This document shows positions 1 through 8,119 of a stretch of DNA of 20,704 nt, in pieces. The position numbers and the translations under genes are program-made. Position 1 is the stretch's first letter. Each line of letters begins with the position of its first letter. The stretch is from assembly GCA_002292945.1 (NCBI GenBank), contig DBCG01000065.1, forward strand, positions 1 through 20,704, given 5' to 3'. The stretch is from Proteobacteria bacterium UBA964 (GTDB lineage: Bacteria > Pseudomonadota > Gammaproteobacteria > Steroidobacterales > Steroidobacteraceae). The notes beneath the pieces were generated by a model, which had not been told where the DNA came from, searched no databases, and was given only the letters and a program-made list of their open reading frames with translations.

Positions 1-331
1 CGGGCAGGATCTTCATGCCCTCGGGCAGTCGCAACAGCTCCGCCCGCAGAGCCCGCACCTCATGGCCTTGCGCGACAGCTTTGTAGCCGAGGATGGCGAG
101 CGCCCACAGCATCAGGATGATCACCGCCTCCTGCTCGTAGTCCTTGATGAGCACATAGACGGATCGTTGCGAGACATGATCGGGATCCTTCGCGATGGCC
201 TCTCGATCCGCGCGCATCTGCGCTTCGGCGACGGGCCTCACGTGCAGCACGTATGCGGAATGCACGAGGACCACCGACAGCAGCAGCGCCACCACGGTGA
301 AGATGAATTCATTGGGCATTTTGTTTTTCAT
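1..331 (-). CDS. MotA/TolQ/ExbB-type proton channel family protein, N-terminal part (partial)
   Basis: The reading frame starts at ATG 331-329 and stays open to the left edge, giving about 110 residues. It begins with a short basic head, a membrane segment (about residues 10-30), then a soluble stretch, a conserved-looking VYVLIKDYEQE block near residue 70 and a second hydrophobic segment (VIILMLWALAILGYKA, about 79-95), followed by a charged helix ending near EGMKILP. From memory of the family, this layout matches the N-terminus of long MotA/TolQ/ExbB proteins, which build proton-driven stator complexes in the inner membrane. The channel core itself lies outside the window, so the call rests on the N-terminus. 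Its ATG overlaps the preceding stop by 4 nt (ATGA), so translation is probably coupled. A second ATG at 319 is an alternative start. An ExbD/TolR-like partner may lie further left. Confidence 0.75.
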   Translation of the reverse strand, partial: MKNKMPNEFIFTVVALLLSVVLVHSAYVLHVRPVAEAQMRADREAIAKDPDHVSQRSVYVLIKDYEQEAVIILMLWALAILGYKAVAQGHEVRALRAELLRLPEGMKILP

Positions 332-642
332 ATGTCGACCGGCAGGCTGATGTTGTTGTCGGCAGAATCGCGGTACTCGGGGAGCTCTTCCGACACGGCT
401 GCAGCTGCGCCGCGTGACGGGTCGGCGGGATCGTCTTCGTTGGTGTCGGGATCGATGCCGGTGGCCGCATCATCTGCGGATGGCGTGGTCGGCCGCGGCT
501 CGGTGGGCGACGGCACGGCAGGCGCTTCCTGCGCCACAGCCCTCACCATGTAGGTCGTCGTGCCCCAGCAAAAGATCGCAAAGCCGGCCATCCAGGCGAT
601 CATCCGATCGACCCGCGGCCCTCGTCCCTTTCCATCACGCAT
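328..642 (-). CDS. Small single-pass membrane protein, function unknown
   Basis: Counted from ATG 642 this is 104 residues: a basic head, one hydrophobic segment (about residues 14-35), then a tail rich in Pro, Ala, Asp and Glu with no recognisable domain. The layout predicts a single-pass inner-membrane protein with a disordered acidic tail, probably periplasmic. An in-frame ATG at 660 overlaps the upstream stop by 4 nt, but a strong AAGGAGG sits between the two ATGs, 8 nt before the ATG at 642. I therefore take 642 as the start. It lies between the FHA/PEGA protein and the ExbB-like gene and overlaps the latter by 4 nt, suggesting it works with one or both. I do not recognise a family. Confidence 0.75.
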   Translation of the reverse strand: MRDGKGRGPRVDRMIAWMAGFAIFCWGTTTYMVRAVAQEAPAVPSPTEPRPTTPSADDAATGIDPDTNEDDPADPSRGAAAAVSEELPEYRDSADNNISLPVDI

Positions 643-650
643 GGCAGTCG

Positions 651-657
651 CCTCCTT
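651..657 (-). promoter_or_regulatory. Strong Shine-Dalgarno site (AAGGAGG) overlapping a stop codon
   Basis: On the minus strand the stop of the upstream gene (TGA, 659-657) is followed at once by AAGGAGG, with ATG 8 nt further on at 642. This is the best ribosome binding site in the operon. It selects 642 over the ATG at 660 as the start of the small membrane protein gene. An independent strong site suggests this product is made at least partly independently of upstream translation. Confidence 0.7.
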
Positions 658-3155
658 CATTCCGCATAACGGGCCACCCGGAATCCGATGTCCTGAGAAC
701 CGCCGTCAGCGCCTTCACGCCACGCCGGGCGCAGCTCGGAGAACGAGGCCGTTCGCCAGTTGCTGCCTTTGATCACGCGACGGGATCCCGTCGCCGCGGG
801 ACCGAACGGATCGGTGCCCCCACCCGAAGCATCAAAAGAAGCATACGCGTCATGGACCCACTCCGAGACATTGCCGGTCAGATCGAAGAGCCCAAGGCCG
901 TTCGCTCCATGCTTTCCGGGAGGCGCTACCGACGGATACTCATCCTGCCAACCGTCGAGCACACGCGGTAGCGTCGCGGCGGTCTCGGTGCCGGCGAGGT
1001 TCGCATACCCGGGCGGCGGCGGCAGATCATCGCCCCATTCATAGCGCCGAGCGCGCCCAGACAACGGGACCTGCCGCGCGGCATATTCCCACTCGGCCTC
1101 GGTCGGCAACCGATACCCGGTCGTGACCGGCTGGCGCAGCGTCCATTCGCCCCCGGACTTTTCATAGGCGGGCGGCAGGCCGTCCTGAGCCGAGAGCCAA
1201 TTGCAGTACTCGACGGCATCAGCCCACGCCACACCGCTCACCGACTGTCCGTCGAGATCGATGCTGCGGCGATCGACGAAGCCCGAGGCATGACCGGGAC
1301 GGAAACGACGGAAGTCCCCGTTGGTGACTTCACGCGCAGCGATGTAGAACGGGCGCGACAGCGTGATGCGGCGCGAAGATTCGTTCGCGCGCCGCCCTTG
1401 CTCACGACGCTCGCTGCCCATCACGAAACTGCCCGGCGGCATCAGTTGCAGCGTACGACCTGCACCGGTCGTGAGCGTTGCAGCAGCCGGCTTCCAGCCC
1501 TCCGGTCGCCCCGCAGGCCGTAGCGAGTAATCGAGGGTCCGCGCCACCGCGGGAGAGAGGTCGACCGCGAACTGCTGCGGCTCGGAGCCCTTGTGCCGCA
1601 CCTCGATCCGATGCGGACGGGCAGGCAACTTGAGCGTGATCGGAGATCGGCCTCGCGGCACGCCATCCACCGAGATCTCGGCCTCGATCGGCTCCCCTTG
1701 AACGGTCAGTTCGACCAACACAGGCTGAAGCACGACCGTCATGCCCTCCCGTTTTCCGGCTTGCGCTGCGATGCGCCGGGTCGCGGACGTATAACCCTGC
1801 AGCGCGAACTCCAGATCGTGATCGACGCCTGGCGCCAGCCCGACCTCGATCGGTGTGCGCCCACGGAAGCTGCCACCCACCGTGACTTGCGCACCGCTCG
1901 GCTGCGAACGCAGCGACACCGTCATATCCGGTGCACCGAGTTCGATCGGACCTACACGCAACGTCTCGCCGGCCTTGACGAGCACCGCACTACGCCAAAG
2001 TCTGACCCCGGGTGCGACCACCTCGAGGCGATGCATCCCCGCAGGCAGTTCCAAAGACACCGGCATGGGCAAGGCGGCGGCGCCATCCACCGACAATGAT
2101 GCGGCGCCAGCACTCACGCTCGCCTCGAGCCGGCCCCAGTTGCTGCGCATCTCGATGCGCAACGGTTGGCGCACACCGCGGCCTTCGACCTTGACCTTCT
2201 GCAGCGCATCGAGGAACCGCGGTGCACGCAGCGTGAGCGTCCGCTCCCCCGCCGCCACCTCGATGGACCCCGGTGCGCGACCCGCCTCTGCGCCATCGAT
2301 GAAGACCTGCGCCGCGACACCCCCGGTGTCTAGTTCAAGCACACCGGGCAACGGATCCAGCCGTAGATCGAGGCGCAAGGGCTCGCCCTCGCGCACCTGT
2401 ATGTTCCGCGTCATGTCGCGATGCCCCGCTGCACGGGCGGTCACGACCTGTGGCCCTGGCCGAAGGAACAGGAGCTGCCCCGAACGCCAGCTGATCCCGG
2501 AACCGCGCACCGTGGCCTCGGCAGGCGTCACCACCACGGTCACCGACTGCATGCTGAGGGACACCCAGACAAGGAGGCCGACCACCGTCCCGAGCAACAG
2601 CAGCGCCGTCACCCATTGCCGACGCTGCGACGCCCGCGTCTTGCGGGCCGCCGCTGCAACCGGACCCGCAGCGCCCGCGTCCGATGCACCCGGATCCACT
2701 GCGACTGCCGTGATGGCGGTGGTCGCTGCATCATCTTCGCCGCCCTCCTCGACCGTCGGTCGTAGCGGCGGCAGCGTGTCGTTGCCCTGCAGATGACGCA
2801 CATCGATCGCAGGACCCGTGCCGTCGACGACGATGAGCGCCTCGCCGACCGACAACACATCTCCCGCGAAGAGTTCGTGGAACTCACCGGCCGCCAGCGA
2901 CCGACCATTGAGCCGTGGTCGGCCTACCGACGAGCCTGACGATGAGAGGGCGTCGCCCGGCGCGCCGTCGATGAACCGCACCCCGAAACCACCGTCGAAC
3001 TGCTCGAAGACGCCGACCGTCAAGTCATCGACACCGGGAATTCGCAGCGGGTCTGAAGGGGATCCGCCGAACGCGCAGGGCAAGCCGAGCTCACGCTCAC
3101 CGGCTGGCTCGCGCACCTGCAGCGACAAGCCCGTCACGACACCACCTCGGTGCAT
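657..3155 (-). CDS. FHA-like / transmembrane / PEGA-repeat / formylglycine-generating-enzyme-like (SUMF1) protein
   Basis: An 832-residue modular protein. Residues about 20-120 look like a degenerate FHA domain (GRPRLNGRSL, then FAGDVLSVGE), a phosphothreonine-binding fold. A membrane segment lies at about 180-201. Five PEGA-like beta units follow (about 205-545), with motifs such as VTVGGSFRGRTPIEVGLAPG and ISVDGVPRGRSPITLKLP. Residues about 565-830 form a SUMF1 domain (PGSFVMG, REVTNGDF, YRLPTEAEWEYAAR, GLFDLTGNVSEWV, RRVIKGSNW, DIGFRVAR). The catalytic cysteine pair of true formylglycine-generating enzymes is missing: Thr and Glu stand there, and the only cysteines are 27 and 651. A binding or structural role is therefore likelier than catalysis. 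It follows the kinase gene, which suits an FHA partner. The start is ATG 3155 (22-nt overlap) or GTG 3137 (GTGA, 4-nt overlap); the latter matches the operon's style. Confidence 0.88.
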   Translation of the reverse strand: MHRGGVVTGLSLQVREPAGERELGLPCAFGGSPSDPLRIPGVDDLTVGVFEQFDGGFGVRFIDGAPGDALSSSGSSVGRPRLNGRSLAAGEFHELFAGDVLSVGEALIVVDGTGPAIDVRHLQGNDTLPPLRPTVEEGGEDDAATTAITAVAVDPGASDAGAAGPVAAAARKTRASQRRQWVTALLLLGTVVGLLVWVSLSMQSVTVVVTPAEATVRGSGISWRSGQLLFLRPGPQVVTARAAGHRDMTRNIQVREGEPLRLDLRLDPLPGVLELDTGGVAAQVFIDGAEAGRAPGSIEVAAGERTLTLRAPRFLDALQKVKVEGRGVRQPLRIEMRSNWGRLEASVSAGAASLSVDGAAALPMPVSLELPAGMHRLEVVAPGVRLWRSAVLVKAGETLRVGPIELGAPDMTVSLRSQPSGAQVTVGGSFRGRTPIEVGLAPGVDHDLEFALQGYTSATRRIAAQAGKREGMTVVLQPVLVELTVQGEPIEAEISVDGVPRGRSPITLKLPARPHRIEVRHKGSEPQQFAVDLSPAVARTLDYSLRPAGRPEGWKPAAATLTTGAGRTLQLMPPGSFVMGSERREQGRRANESSRRITLSRPFYIAAREVTNGDFRRFRPGHASGFVDRRSIDLDGQSVSGVAWADAVEYCNWLSAQDGLPPAYEKSGGEWTLRQPVTTGYRLPTEAEWEYAARQVPLSGRARRYEWGDDLPPPPGYANLAGTETAATLPRVLDGWQDEYPSVAPPGKHGANGLGLFDLTGNVSEWVHDAYASFDASGGGTDPFGPAATGSRRVIKGSNWRTASFSELRPAWREGADGGSQDIGFRVARYAE

Positions 3156-5371
3156 CGCACCTCCACGACCACAACCGTGCCTCCTGGCACGACCACGAAC
3201 TCGCGTCGCACATCGCGATAGCCGTCACGGCTACCGGTCGCGACATAACGACCGGGCTTGAGCCGCAGCTCCTTGCGCCGGAACGCACCGATGGCACCCA
3301 CCCGTTGCAGGCTGACCGTTGTGAGTCCGTCGGACTCGAACACCGCCGCGACCGCTTGATCATAGAGCGCCAAGGAGTCCCGCAGGCGTTGCGCTTGTCC
3401 CTGCAACACCGGCGCCGCTCCACGCACCGCCGCGGCACGGGCCAACAGCGTCTCCGCCTCTCGGCGCACCTCCGGCGCCACGAGCCGCGACGGATCGGTC
3501 AGCAATCGGTCGAGACGTCGCGCCAACTCAGCGCGCGGTGCAGCGCGCGCACGCCCTGCACGCGCGAATTCCAAGGTCGGATCGCGCGACAGCAACTGCT
3601 CATAACCGGCTTGCGCCTCGCCCCAGCGCTCGGCCCCCTCGAGCGCCAGGTTCGCATCGCGGCTGCTGCCGATCTCACGCCGCACACCGAGCGCCGCCGA
3701 CTGCGCCTCGACGAAGGCGAGTTCCGCACCGCCCGGACGCAACGCACGGGCTCGCGCAAGCGCTGCACGGGATGCATCGATACGGCCCTCGCGCAATGCG
3801 GCCAACGCTTCACCGACCGCTTGCGCATAAGCATCCGAACCGAGCACCGCACGCGCCTTGGAGAGTCCGGACTGCGCCGTACGGTTCGCCGGATCGTCGC
3901 GCAGCACGCGCTCGTAGAGCGTCATCGCCTCGAGCGGTCGATCCGTCAACAGGGCCGACTCCGCCTCGGCAAGCAGCGGCAGCACCGCACCGAGCTTACC
4001 GGCACGCTCGAGACCGGCACGGGCCGCCGCATCATCGGGCTCGATCTGCAACGCGATCGTGAAGGCTTGGTTTGCGGCCTCAGGCTGCCCCGCCTCGAGC
4101 GCGTGCTCACCGATGCTGCGCTGCGATGCCAGCGCCGCGCCGGCGCGGCCGGCCACCGCGCCGAGCTTGTCGGTGGCCAGACCGTAGAGCTCCGTGGCTC
4201 GGGCGATGCGACCCTCAGCGGCGACCTGCACTGCGACGTCGCCGTCCGCCTTGGCCACCGCGAACGCCTCTCCACCCCAGATCCCTGCGGCGCGGGTTTC
4301 GAGCGCCGACAACGCGCCTTCGAACGCGCGCCTCGCGTCCGTGAGCGCTCGGGCCTCTACGGCAGCATCGGGCTTCGTAGCATCGGGCTTCGCTGCCTTC
4401 TCGGTGACAACCACGGGTGGCGCGACTTCGGTGGCATACCGCGGCAACCAAAGAAAAACGCCTGCGAGCAGCGCCGCCGATACGGCGACGCCGACAGCCA
4501 TGAGCGTCCGCGGCCGGCGGGTACGCACCACCTCGCCGGTGGACGGGCGCGGGTCGAGCTCAGCCTCCTCGATCGCCCGTATGCGTGTGGCAGCGGCAGC
4601 GAGGGGCTGCAGTTCTATCCGGCGCAGTGCATCCACTACGTCGGCCATGCTTGCTGGACGACGGGGATCATCCGTGTCGAGCAATGACATCACGAGTCCC
4701 TGCAACGCAGGCGGGATGGGATGCTGCGGCTGTAGCGGCGGCACCTCCCCGAGCGCATCGGGCGAGCCGGGGTACCGCGGCGGATAGCCGCCGAGAAGTT
4801 CATAGGCCAGTGCGCCAAAACCGTACAGGTCATCGTCCGCCGTGACCGTGGCGCCTGTTCGCTGCGCCGGACTCGCGGAATAGGGCGAACGACCGGTCAA
4901 CGAACCGTCCTCGCCGAACCTTGCTGCACAACCGAAATCGGCCAACAGTGCCGCCCCTGCGCGATCGAGGAGGATGTTCGCGGGCTTGAGATCCCGATGC
5001 GCGACCCCTTGCGCGTGCAGAGCCGAAAGGGCCGCGGCGATCTCCCGCAAACAGCGCAGCACCCGCATCGGCGACGCACCGCGCAACGAACGCGCATCAT
5101 CGACGGCCAATGCCATGGGCATTCCGGCACGATCACCTTCGAGCAACGGCAGATCGACGGCCAATATCCCGGAATGGGCCACCACGCTGGACAGTTCGTG
5201 CTCGCGTCGCAAGGCTGCGATCGCTGCCGTCATGCCCGCGCGGCCCTCGAGGACCTTGAGCGCCCTCAAGCGTCCATCCCGTGTGTCGCGCACCTTCCAG
5301 ATCTGCGCGACGCCGCCGCCGCGCAGACGCTCAAGCAGCGTGAAATGAGCGAAGGCTCCGGTGTCCGCCAT
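3134..5371 (-). CDS. Membrane-anchored Ser/Thr protein kinase with periplasmic repeat tail
   Basis: From ATG 5371 this is 745 residues. The N-terminal kinase domain (about 10-255) has a glycine loop (LRGGGVAQIWKV, third Gly lost), the ATP-binding Lys in ALKVL (K39), a likely alpha-C Glu (E57), the catalytic loop AHRDLKPAN (D127), DFG (145-147) and DDLYGFGALAYELL. All key catalytic residues are present, so it should be active. A membrane segment at about 289-309 separates it from a long, Ala-rich, helical TPR-like region. The last 70 residues form a PEGA-like beta domain (LKPGRYVATGSRDGYRDVRREF), the same type of module repeated in the next gene. The kinase should be cytoplasmic and the tail periplasmic. 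The longer frame to 5431 would overlap the upstream gene by 44 nt; ATG 5371 leaves a 16-nt gap and begins just before the kinase fold. The likely partner is the FHA-like protein encoded downstream. Confidence 0.92.
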   Translation of the reverse strand: MADTGAFAHFTLLERLRGGGVAQIWKVRDTRDGRLRALKVLEGRAGMTAAIAALRREHELSSVVAHSGILAVDLPLLEGDRAGMPMALAVDDARSLRGASPMRVLRCLREIAAALSALHAQGVAHRDLKPANILLDRAGAALLADFGCAARFGEDGSLTGRSPYSASPAQRTGATVTADDDLYGFGALAYELLGGYPPRYPGSPDALGEVPPLQPQHPIPPALQGLVMSLLDTDDPRRPASMADVVDALRRIELQPLAAAATRIRAIEEAELDPRPSTGEVVRTRRPRTLMAVGVAVSAALLAGVFLWLPRYATEVAPPVVVTEKAAKPDATKPDAAVEARALTDARRAFEGALSALETRAAGIWGGEAFAVAKADGDVAVQVAAEGRIARATELYGLATDKLGAVAGRAGAALASQRSIGEHALEAGQPEAANQAFTIALQIEPDDAAARAGLERAGKLGAVLPLLAEAESALLTDRPLEAMTLYERVLRDDPANRTAQSGLSKARAVLGSDAYAQAVGEALAALREGRIDASRAALARARALRPGGAELAFVEAQSAALGVRREIGSSRDANLALEGAERWGEAQAGYEQLLSRDPTLEFARAGRARAAPRAELARRLDRLLTDPSRLVAPEVRREAETLLARAAAVRGAAPVLQGQAQRLRDSLALYDQAVAAVFESDGLTTVSLQRVGAIGAFRRKELRLKPGRYVATGSRDGYRDVRREFVVVPGGTVVVVEVRCTEVVS

Positions 5372-5387
5372 ATTCGCGTCCACCGCC

Positions 5388-6680
5388 CTACGGTGCAGGG
5401 GTCGTGGTGGCTCCGGGGTCCGACGGCGCACCGGTCTCTTCGCTGTAGATCTGCGCCAGCAACCGCCGCCACTCCCGATACTGTTCCTCCGCCGTACCGG
5501 TGAGCTTGAGCGTACGGCCCTCGAGTTCGACGGTCTGCGTCGCCGCCTCGTTGCCGAAGCTGCCTGCGAGCTCCTTCACCTCCTGCGCAGCGACCTTCGC
5601 ATCCCCATATCTTTGGATGCCGGAGAGGACCGCTGCCGTGCCGCCCATCACCGCAGTGGTCCGCAGCATGCTCTCGGCGTTCTGACAGCTGTAGTCGCCG
5701 GGGCCGCATTGCCCACCGACGAAGATGCTCGCGAGCACCGCCGCTGCACCCAGCACGGTCCGGGTACGCGCCTGGCTGCGGGTACGCTCCTCGCGCTCGA
5801 TGGCATCGCGACTGGTACGCCGCCAACCGCCATAAGGATCGAACAGCTTGTCGGAGAACTCGCTGGAGTAACCATCCAGGGTGTCGATCACGGCCGCGTC
5901 CCGTTCGCGGATCTTCACGATACGCGCCAGCGCTGGATCGTCTGCCGACGGCAACCGCACCACCCGCATCAGCCCGTCGGCATCACGGGCGAGATAGCCC
6001 TGGAACCGCCGCGGGTCGAGGTCTTGAGCGAAACGCAGTTCGCTCACACGGCGGATCTCGCGACGATCGGCCGCAGACCATTGCGCCCGCGCAGCGAGCA
6101 GGTCGTTGGCGATGGTGGCGTAGACGTTCTGGAACGGATCGCGGGCGCGCAGCGCCGCTTCGGTCTTGTAGGCGCCGAGATCAGCCTCGCCCGCATAGCG
6201 CCGGTCCTTGATCCAGATACGCCCTTGGGCATCGACCGCAGAGACGAGCAACGCGAGATCTGCACCCGTAGATTCGACGATGCGCGCGGTGAGCATCACA
6301 TCGGGACCGGATACGCCCTCGGGCACGACACGCACCGCACCCCATTGGCCGGAGCCCTCCAGCGTGCTGCGCAGGCGGACTGCCAGCAGCCGTGACTCGG
6401 CCTTGCGGATGTCCGGGTAGATGCGCCGCTTATCGAGCTTCTCTTCGTCCTCGGCGATCTCGGCCGGGATGCCGGCGTCGAACTCGCGGATGCCGACATC
6501 GAGCAGCTCCGCCTCAGGGATCTGCTCTTTGGCCTGGATGGCATCGAGCTTCGCGAGCGGCCGCGTCTCGTTGACCACACAGCCGCCGAGCAGACCTGCA
6601 GCCACCAACAGCGCAGCGAGCCGCGGCAGGAACGCGAACCGCCGCAGCGCATCGACATGGAGATCCAGCACTCCGCCCAT
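5388..6680 (-). CDS. Lipoprotein, about 430 residues, envelope component of the kinase operon
   Basis: From ATG 6680 the protein has a basic N-terminus, a hydrophobic core (AALLVAAGL) and a lipobox LLGGC with Cys34, so it should be a lipoprotein. The mature part is mixed alpha/beta to about residue 250 (blocks VGIREFDAGIP, RRIYPDIRKAESRLLAVRLRSTL, GQWGAVRVVPEG), which loosely recalls lipoproteins that assemble in the periplasm. Two Ala/Gly-rich hydrophobic stretches (about 308-322 and 338-354) flank a Cys-containing loop. I do not know a function. A TTG at 6692 extends the frame by four codons, but ATG 6680 has GAGG six nt upstream and is preferred; it lies 8 nt after the previous stop. The presence of long proteins of this type beside an ExbB-like gene suggests an outer- or inner-membrane anchored subunit. 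Confidence 0.88.
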   Translation of the reverse strand: MGGVLDLHVDALRRFAFLPRLAALLVAAGLLGGCVVNETRPLAKLDAIQAKEQIPEAELLDVGIREFDAGIPAEIAEDEEKLDKRRIYPDIRKAESRLLAVRLRSTLEGSGQWGAVRVVPEGVSGPDVMLTARIVESTGADLALLVSAVDAQGRIWIKDRRYAGEADLGAYKTEAALRARDPFQNVYATIANDLLAARAQWSAADRREIRRVSELRFAQDLDPRRFQGYLARDADGLMRVVRLPSADDPALARIVKIRERDAAVIDTLDGYSSEFSDKLFDPYGGWRRTSRDAIEREERTRSQARTRTVLGAAAVLASIFVGGQCGPGDYSCQNAESMLRTTAVMGGTAAVLSGIQRYGDAKVAAQEVKELAGSFGNEAATQTVELEGRTLKLTGTAEEQYREWRRLLAQIYSEETGAPSDPGATTTPAP

Positions 6681-6688
6681 GGTGACCC

Positions 6689-7366
6689 TCAACCCCTGCC
6701 CTGCACGCTGCGTTTGTACTCCGTGTACTCTTTCCAGAGTTTCTCACGCAGTTCCGGATCGGTCTCCTGTTCGGCGGCGCGCCGCAGACGCCGTGCGACG
6801 ATGTCGTCATCGTCGCCGGAGGGGACACCCCGGTCCGGGGCGCCGCTGCCGGCGGCGGCACCGCGATCGCCACTCGCATCGCCACTCGCGCTCGCGCTCG
6901 CGCCAGCGCTGCGCTCGGAGCGCAACCCACCTTCGCGAGAGCTGCCTTCACCGCCAGACTCGGCGCCTTGATCGCCGGATTGTGCCGCGCCGCCGCCTGT
7001 CGAGGCGGTGGCGCCTCGCGCATCGCGCTCGCGGGCGGTCCGCGCCTGCTCCTCGCTGAGCGTCTTGTCGAACTCGCCCAACGAGTCATCCAACCGCTTA
7101 TCGAGCACCGCGCGGCGCTCATCCGCAGTGCTGACGGCACCACCATCCCGCGCACCGTCTGCGGAGCCCTCAGACGACTCCGTGCCACCCGATGAACCCG
7201 GCATCCCGGGCATCCCGGGCAGCCCGGGCGTCCCGGGCATGTTCCCCGAGGGGCTGCCGGGGATACCGGCTGAGCCGCCGTCTCCCGGAGGTGTCGCGCA
7301 ACCGGCCACCACCAAAAGACCGGCGAAGCACAGAACGGCATGCAAGCATTTCAAAGATTTCATCAT
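6689..7366 (-). CDS. Lipoprotein with collagen-like Gly-X-Y stretch and low-complexity middle
   Basis: From ATG 7366 the protein is 225 residues. It starts with a lipoprotein signal (CFAGLLVVAGC, Cys23). Next comes a Gly-Pro-rich collagen-like stretch with units such as GTP, GLP, GMP, GMP (about residues 35-58), then a helical charged segment (DERRAVLDKRLDDSLGEFDK), and a long Ser/Gly/Ala low-complexity region. The C-terminus is a compact charged helix (DDIVARRLRRAAEQE, then DPELREKLWKEY). I have seen similar C-termini in gammaproteobacterial lipoproteins next to ExbB-like genes. GAGG lies 6 nt before ATG 7366; ATGs at 7363 and 7372 are alternatives. The longer frame up to 7498 would run back into the preceding gene and lacks a signal peptide at its start. 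The role is unknown; a flexible envelope spacer is plausible. Confidence 0.85.
   Translation of the reverse strand: MMKSLKCLHAVLCFAGLLVVAGCATPPGDGGSAGIPGSPSGNMPGTPGLPGMPGMPGSSGGTESSEGSADGARDGGAVSTADERRAVLDKRLDDSLGEFDKTLSEEQARTARERDARGATASTGGGAAQSGDQGAESGGEGSSREGGLRSERSAGASASASGDASGDRGAAAGSGAPDRGVPSGDDDDIVARRLRRAAEQETDPELREKLWKEYTEYKRSVQGRG
7201..7236. repeat. Four tandem 9-bp units encoding Gly-X-Pro
   Basis: The plus strand shows four consecutive 9-nt copies close to GCATCCCGG (variants GCAGCCCGG and GCGTCCCGG). They are in frame within the lipoprotein gene and encode part of its collagen-like stretch on the minus strand. Units of 9 nt can be gained or lost without breaking the frame. Confidence 0.8.
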
Positions 7367-7391
7367 CCGCATCCTCGTGGCGATGGCACAC

Positions 7392-8069
7392 TCAGGGTGC
7401 CGGCGCGCCGCCTTGGAAGAAATTCTGGAGCTGTGCGGCCAGACGCTTGCAGGCGGTCGCCTCGACCCGCGCGATGAAGGGCAACGGCACCACCGCACCC
7501 ACGATCGCCGAGGTGCCGGTCACGTTGGTATCGACCGATCCGGCGGACTTGCCGCTCTCGAGATCCCAGATGACGGCCTCGAAGTCCGACTCGTTCTCCC
7601 ACCAACCGAAACCCACACAGCCGGCCGCACCGGGCGCTGCGCCGCAGGCGAGGCTGCCGCCGCCGTCGGTCTTGCGGGTCGCCCCATCCAGCCAGACGAG
7701 ATAACGCACACCGGACGCGGCGATCCGCTCGCTCACGCCGGGCCGGGCGAGCAACCGGCTCACAGCCTCCGGTCGCGAGGGAGCGGTCCCGGGCTCGAAC
7801 CAGGGGAAGAGTCCGTCGACGAAGGAATCGTTGTCGTGGACCTCGACGGGCCGCGCCCCCGAGGCAAGGCCGCGTCCGACGCAGTCCATGAAATCGTCCT
7901 CCGCCGACGCACCCTCTATCTGAGGCTTCGCGAGGATCACCACCGCCTCACCGGCCTCGATCTGCGTGGGCAATTCCCGGGATTCCTCGATGCGTGCACT
8001 CATGCAGCCCGTCAAGAACAGGGCAGCGCAGAGGGACAGGGCAACGGTGATCGGGGACCGATGAGCCAT
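7392..8069 (-). CDS. Lipoprotein, first gene of the kinase/ExbB-like operon
   Basis: From ATG 8069 the protein has 225 residues with a clear lipoprotein signal (ITVALSLCAALFLTGC, Cys22). The mature region has blocks such as GEAVVILAKPQIEG, DDFMDCVGRGL, SGVRYLVWLDG, FGWWENESDFEAVIWDLESG and TGTSAIVGAVVPLPFIARVE. It looks like a folded alpha/beta domain with several cysteines (about four after the lipid Cys). I do not recognise the family. GGAG lies 7 nt before ATG 8069. An upstream in-frame start at 8129 would put 20 polar residues before the signal and is rejected. A 25-nt gap separates it from the next gene. As the promoter-proximal gene it sets the start of the operon, preceded by 162 bp that hold a LexA-like site. 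Confidence 0.87.
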   Translation of the reverse strand: MAHRSPITVALSLCAALFLTGCMSARIEESRELPTQIEAGEAVVILAKPQIEGASAEDDFMDCVGRGLASGARPVEVHDNDSFVDGLFPWFEPGTAPSRPEAVSRLLARPGVSERIAASGVRYLVWLDGATRKTDGGGSLACGAAPGAAGCVGFGWWENESDFEAVIWDLESGKSAGSVDTNVTGTSAIVGAVVPLPFIARVEATACKRLAAQLQNFFQGGAPAP

Positions 8070-8119
8070 GCTGGGACTCCACAGCGGGAGGGACGCGACG
8101 CGGGGCGGAATCTGGAATG

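Noticed and set aside
1855..2796. 313-codon plus-strand open frame opposite the FHA/PEGA gene
   Set aside because: The low-complexity Ser/Pro/Arg content and antisense position mark it as a shadow of the PEGA repeats.
3305..4687. 460-codon plus-strand open frame opposite the kinase gene
   Set aside because: It is rich in Arg, Gly and Leu with no domain, and lies wholly antisense to a kinase with clear motifs. Long antisense frames are expected at this GC content.
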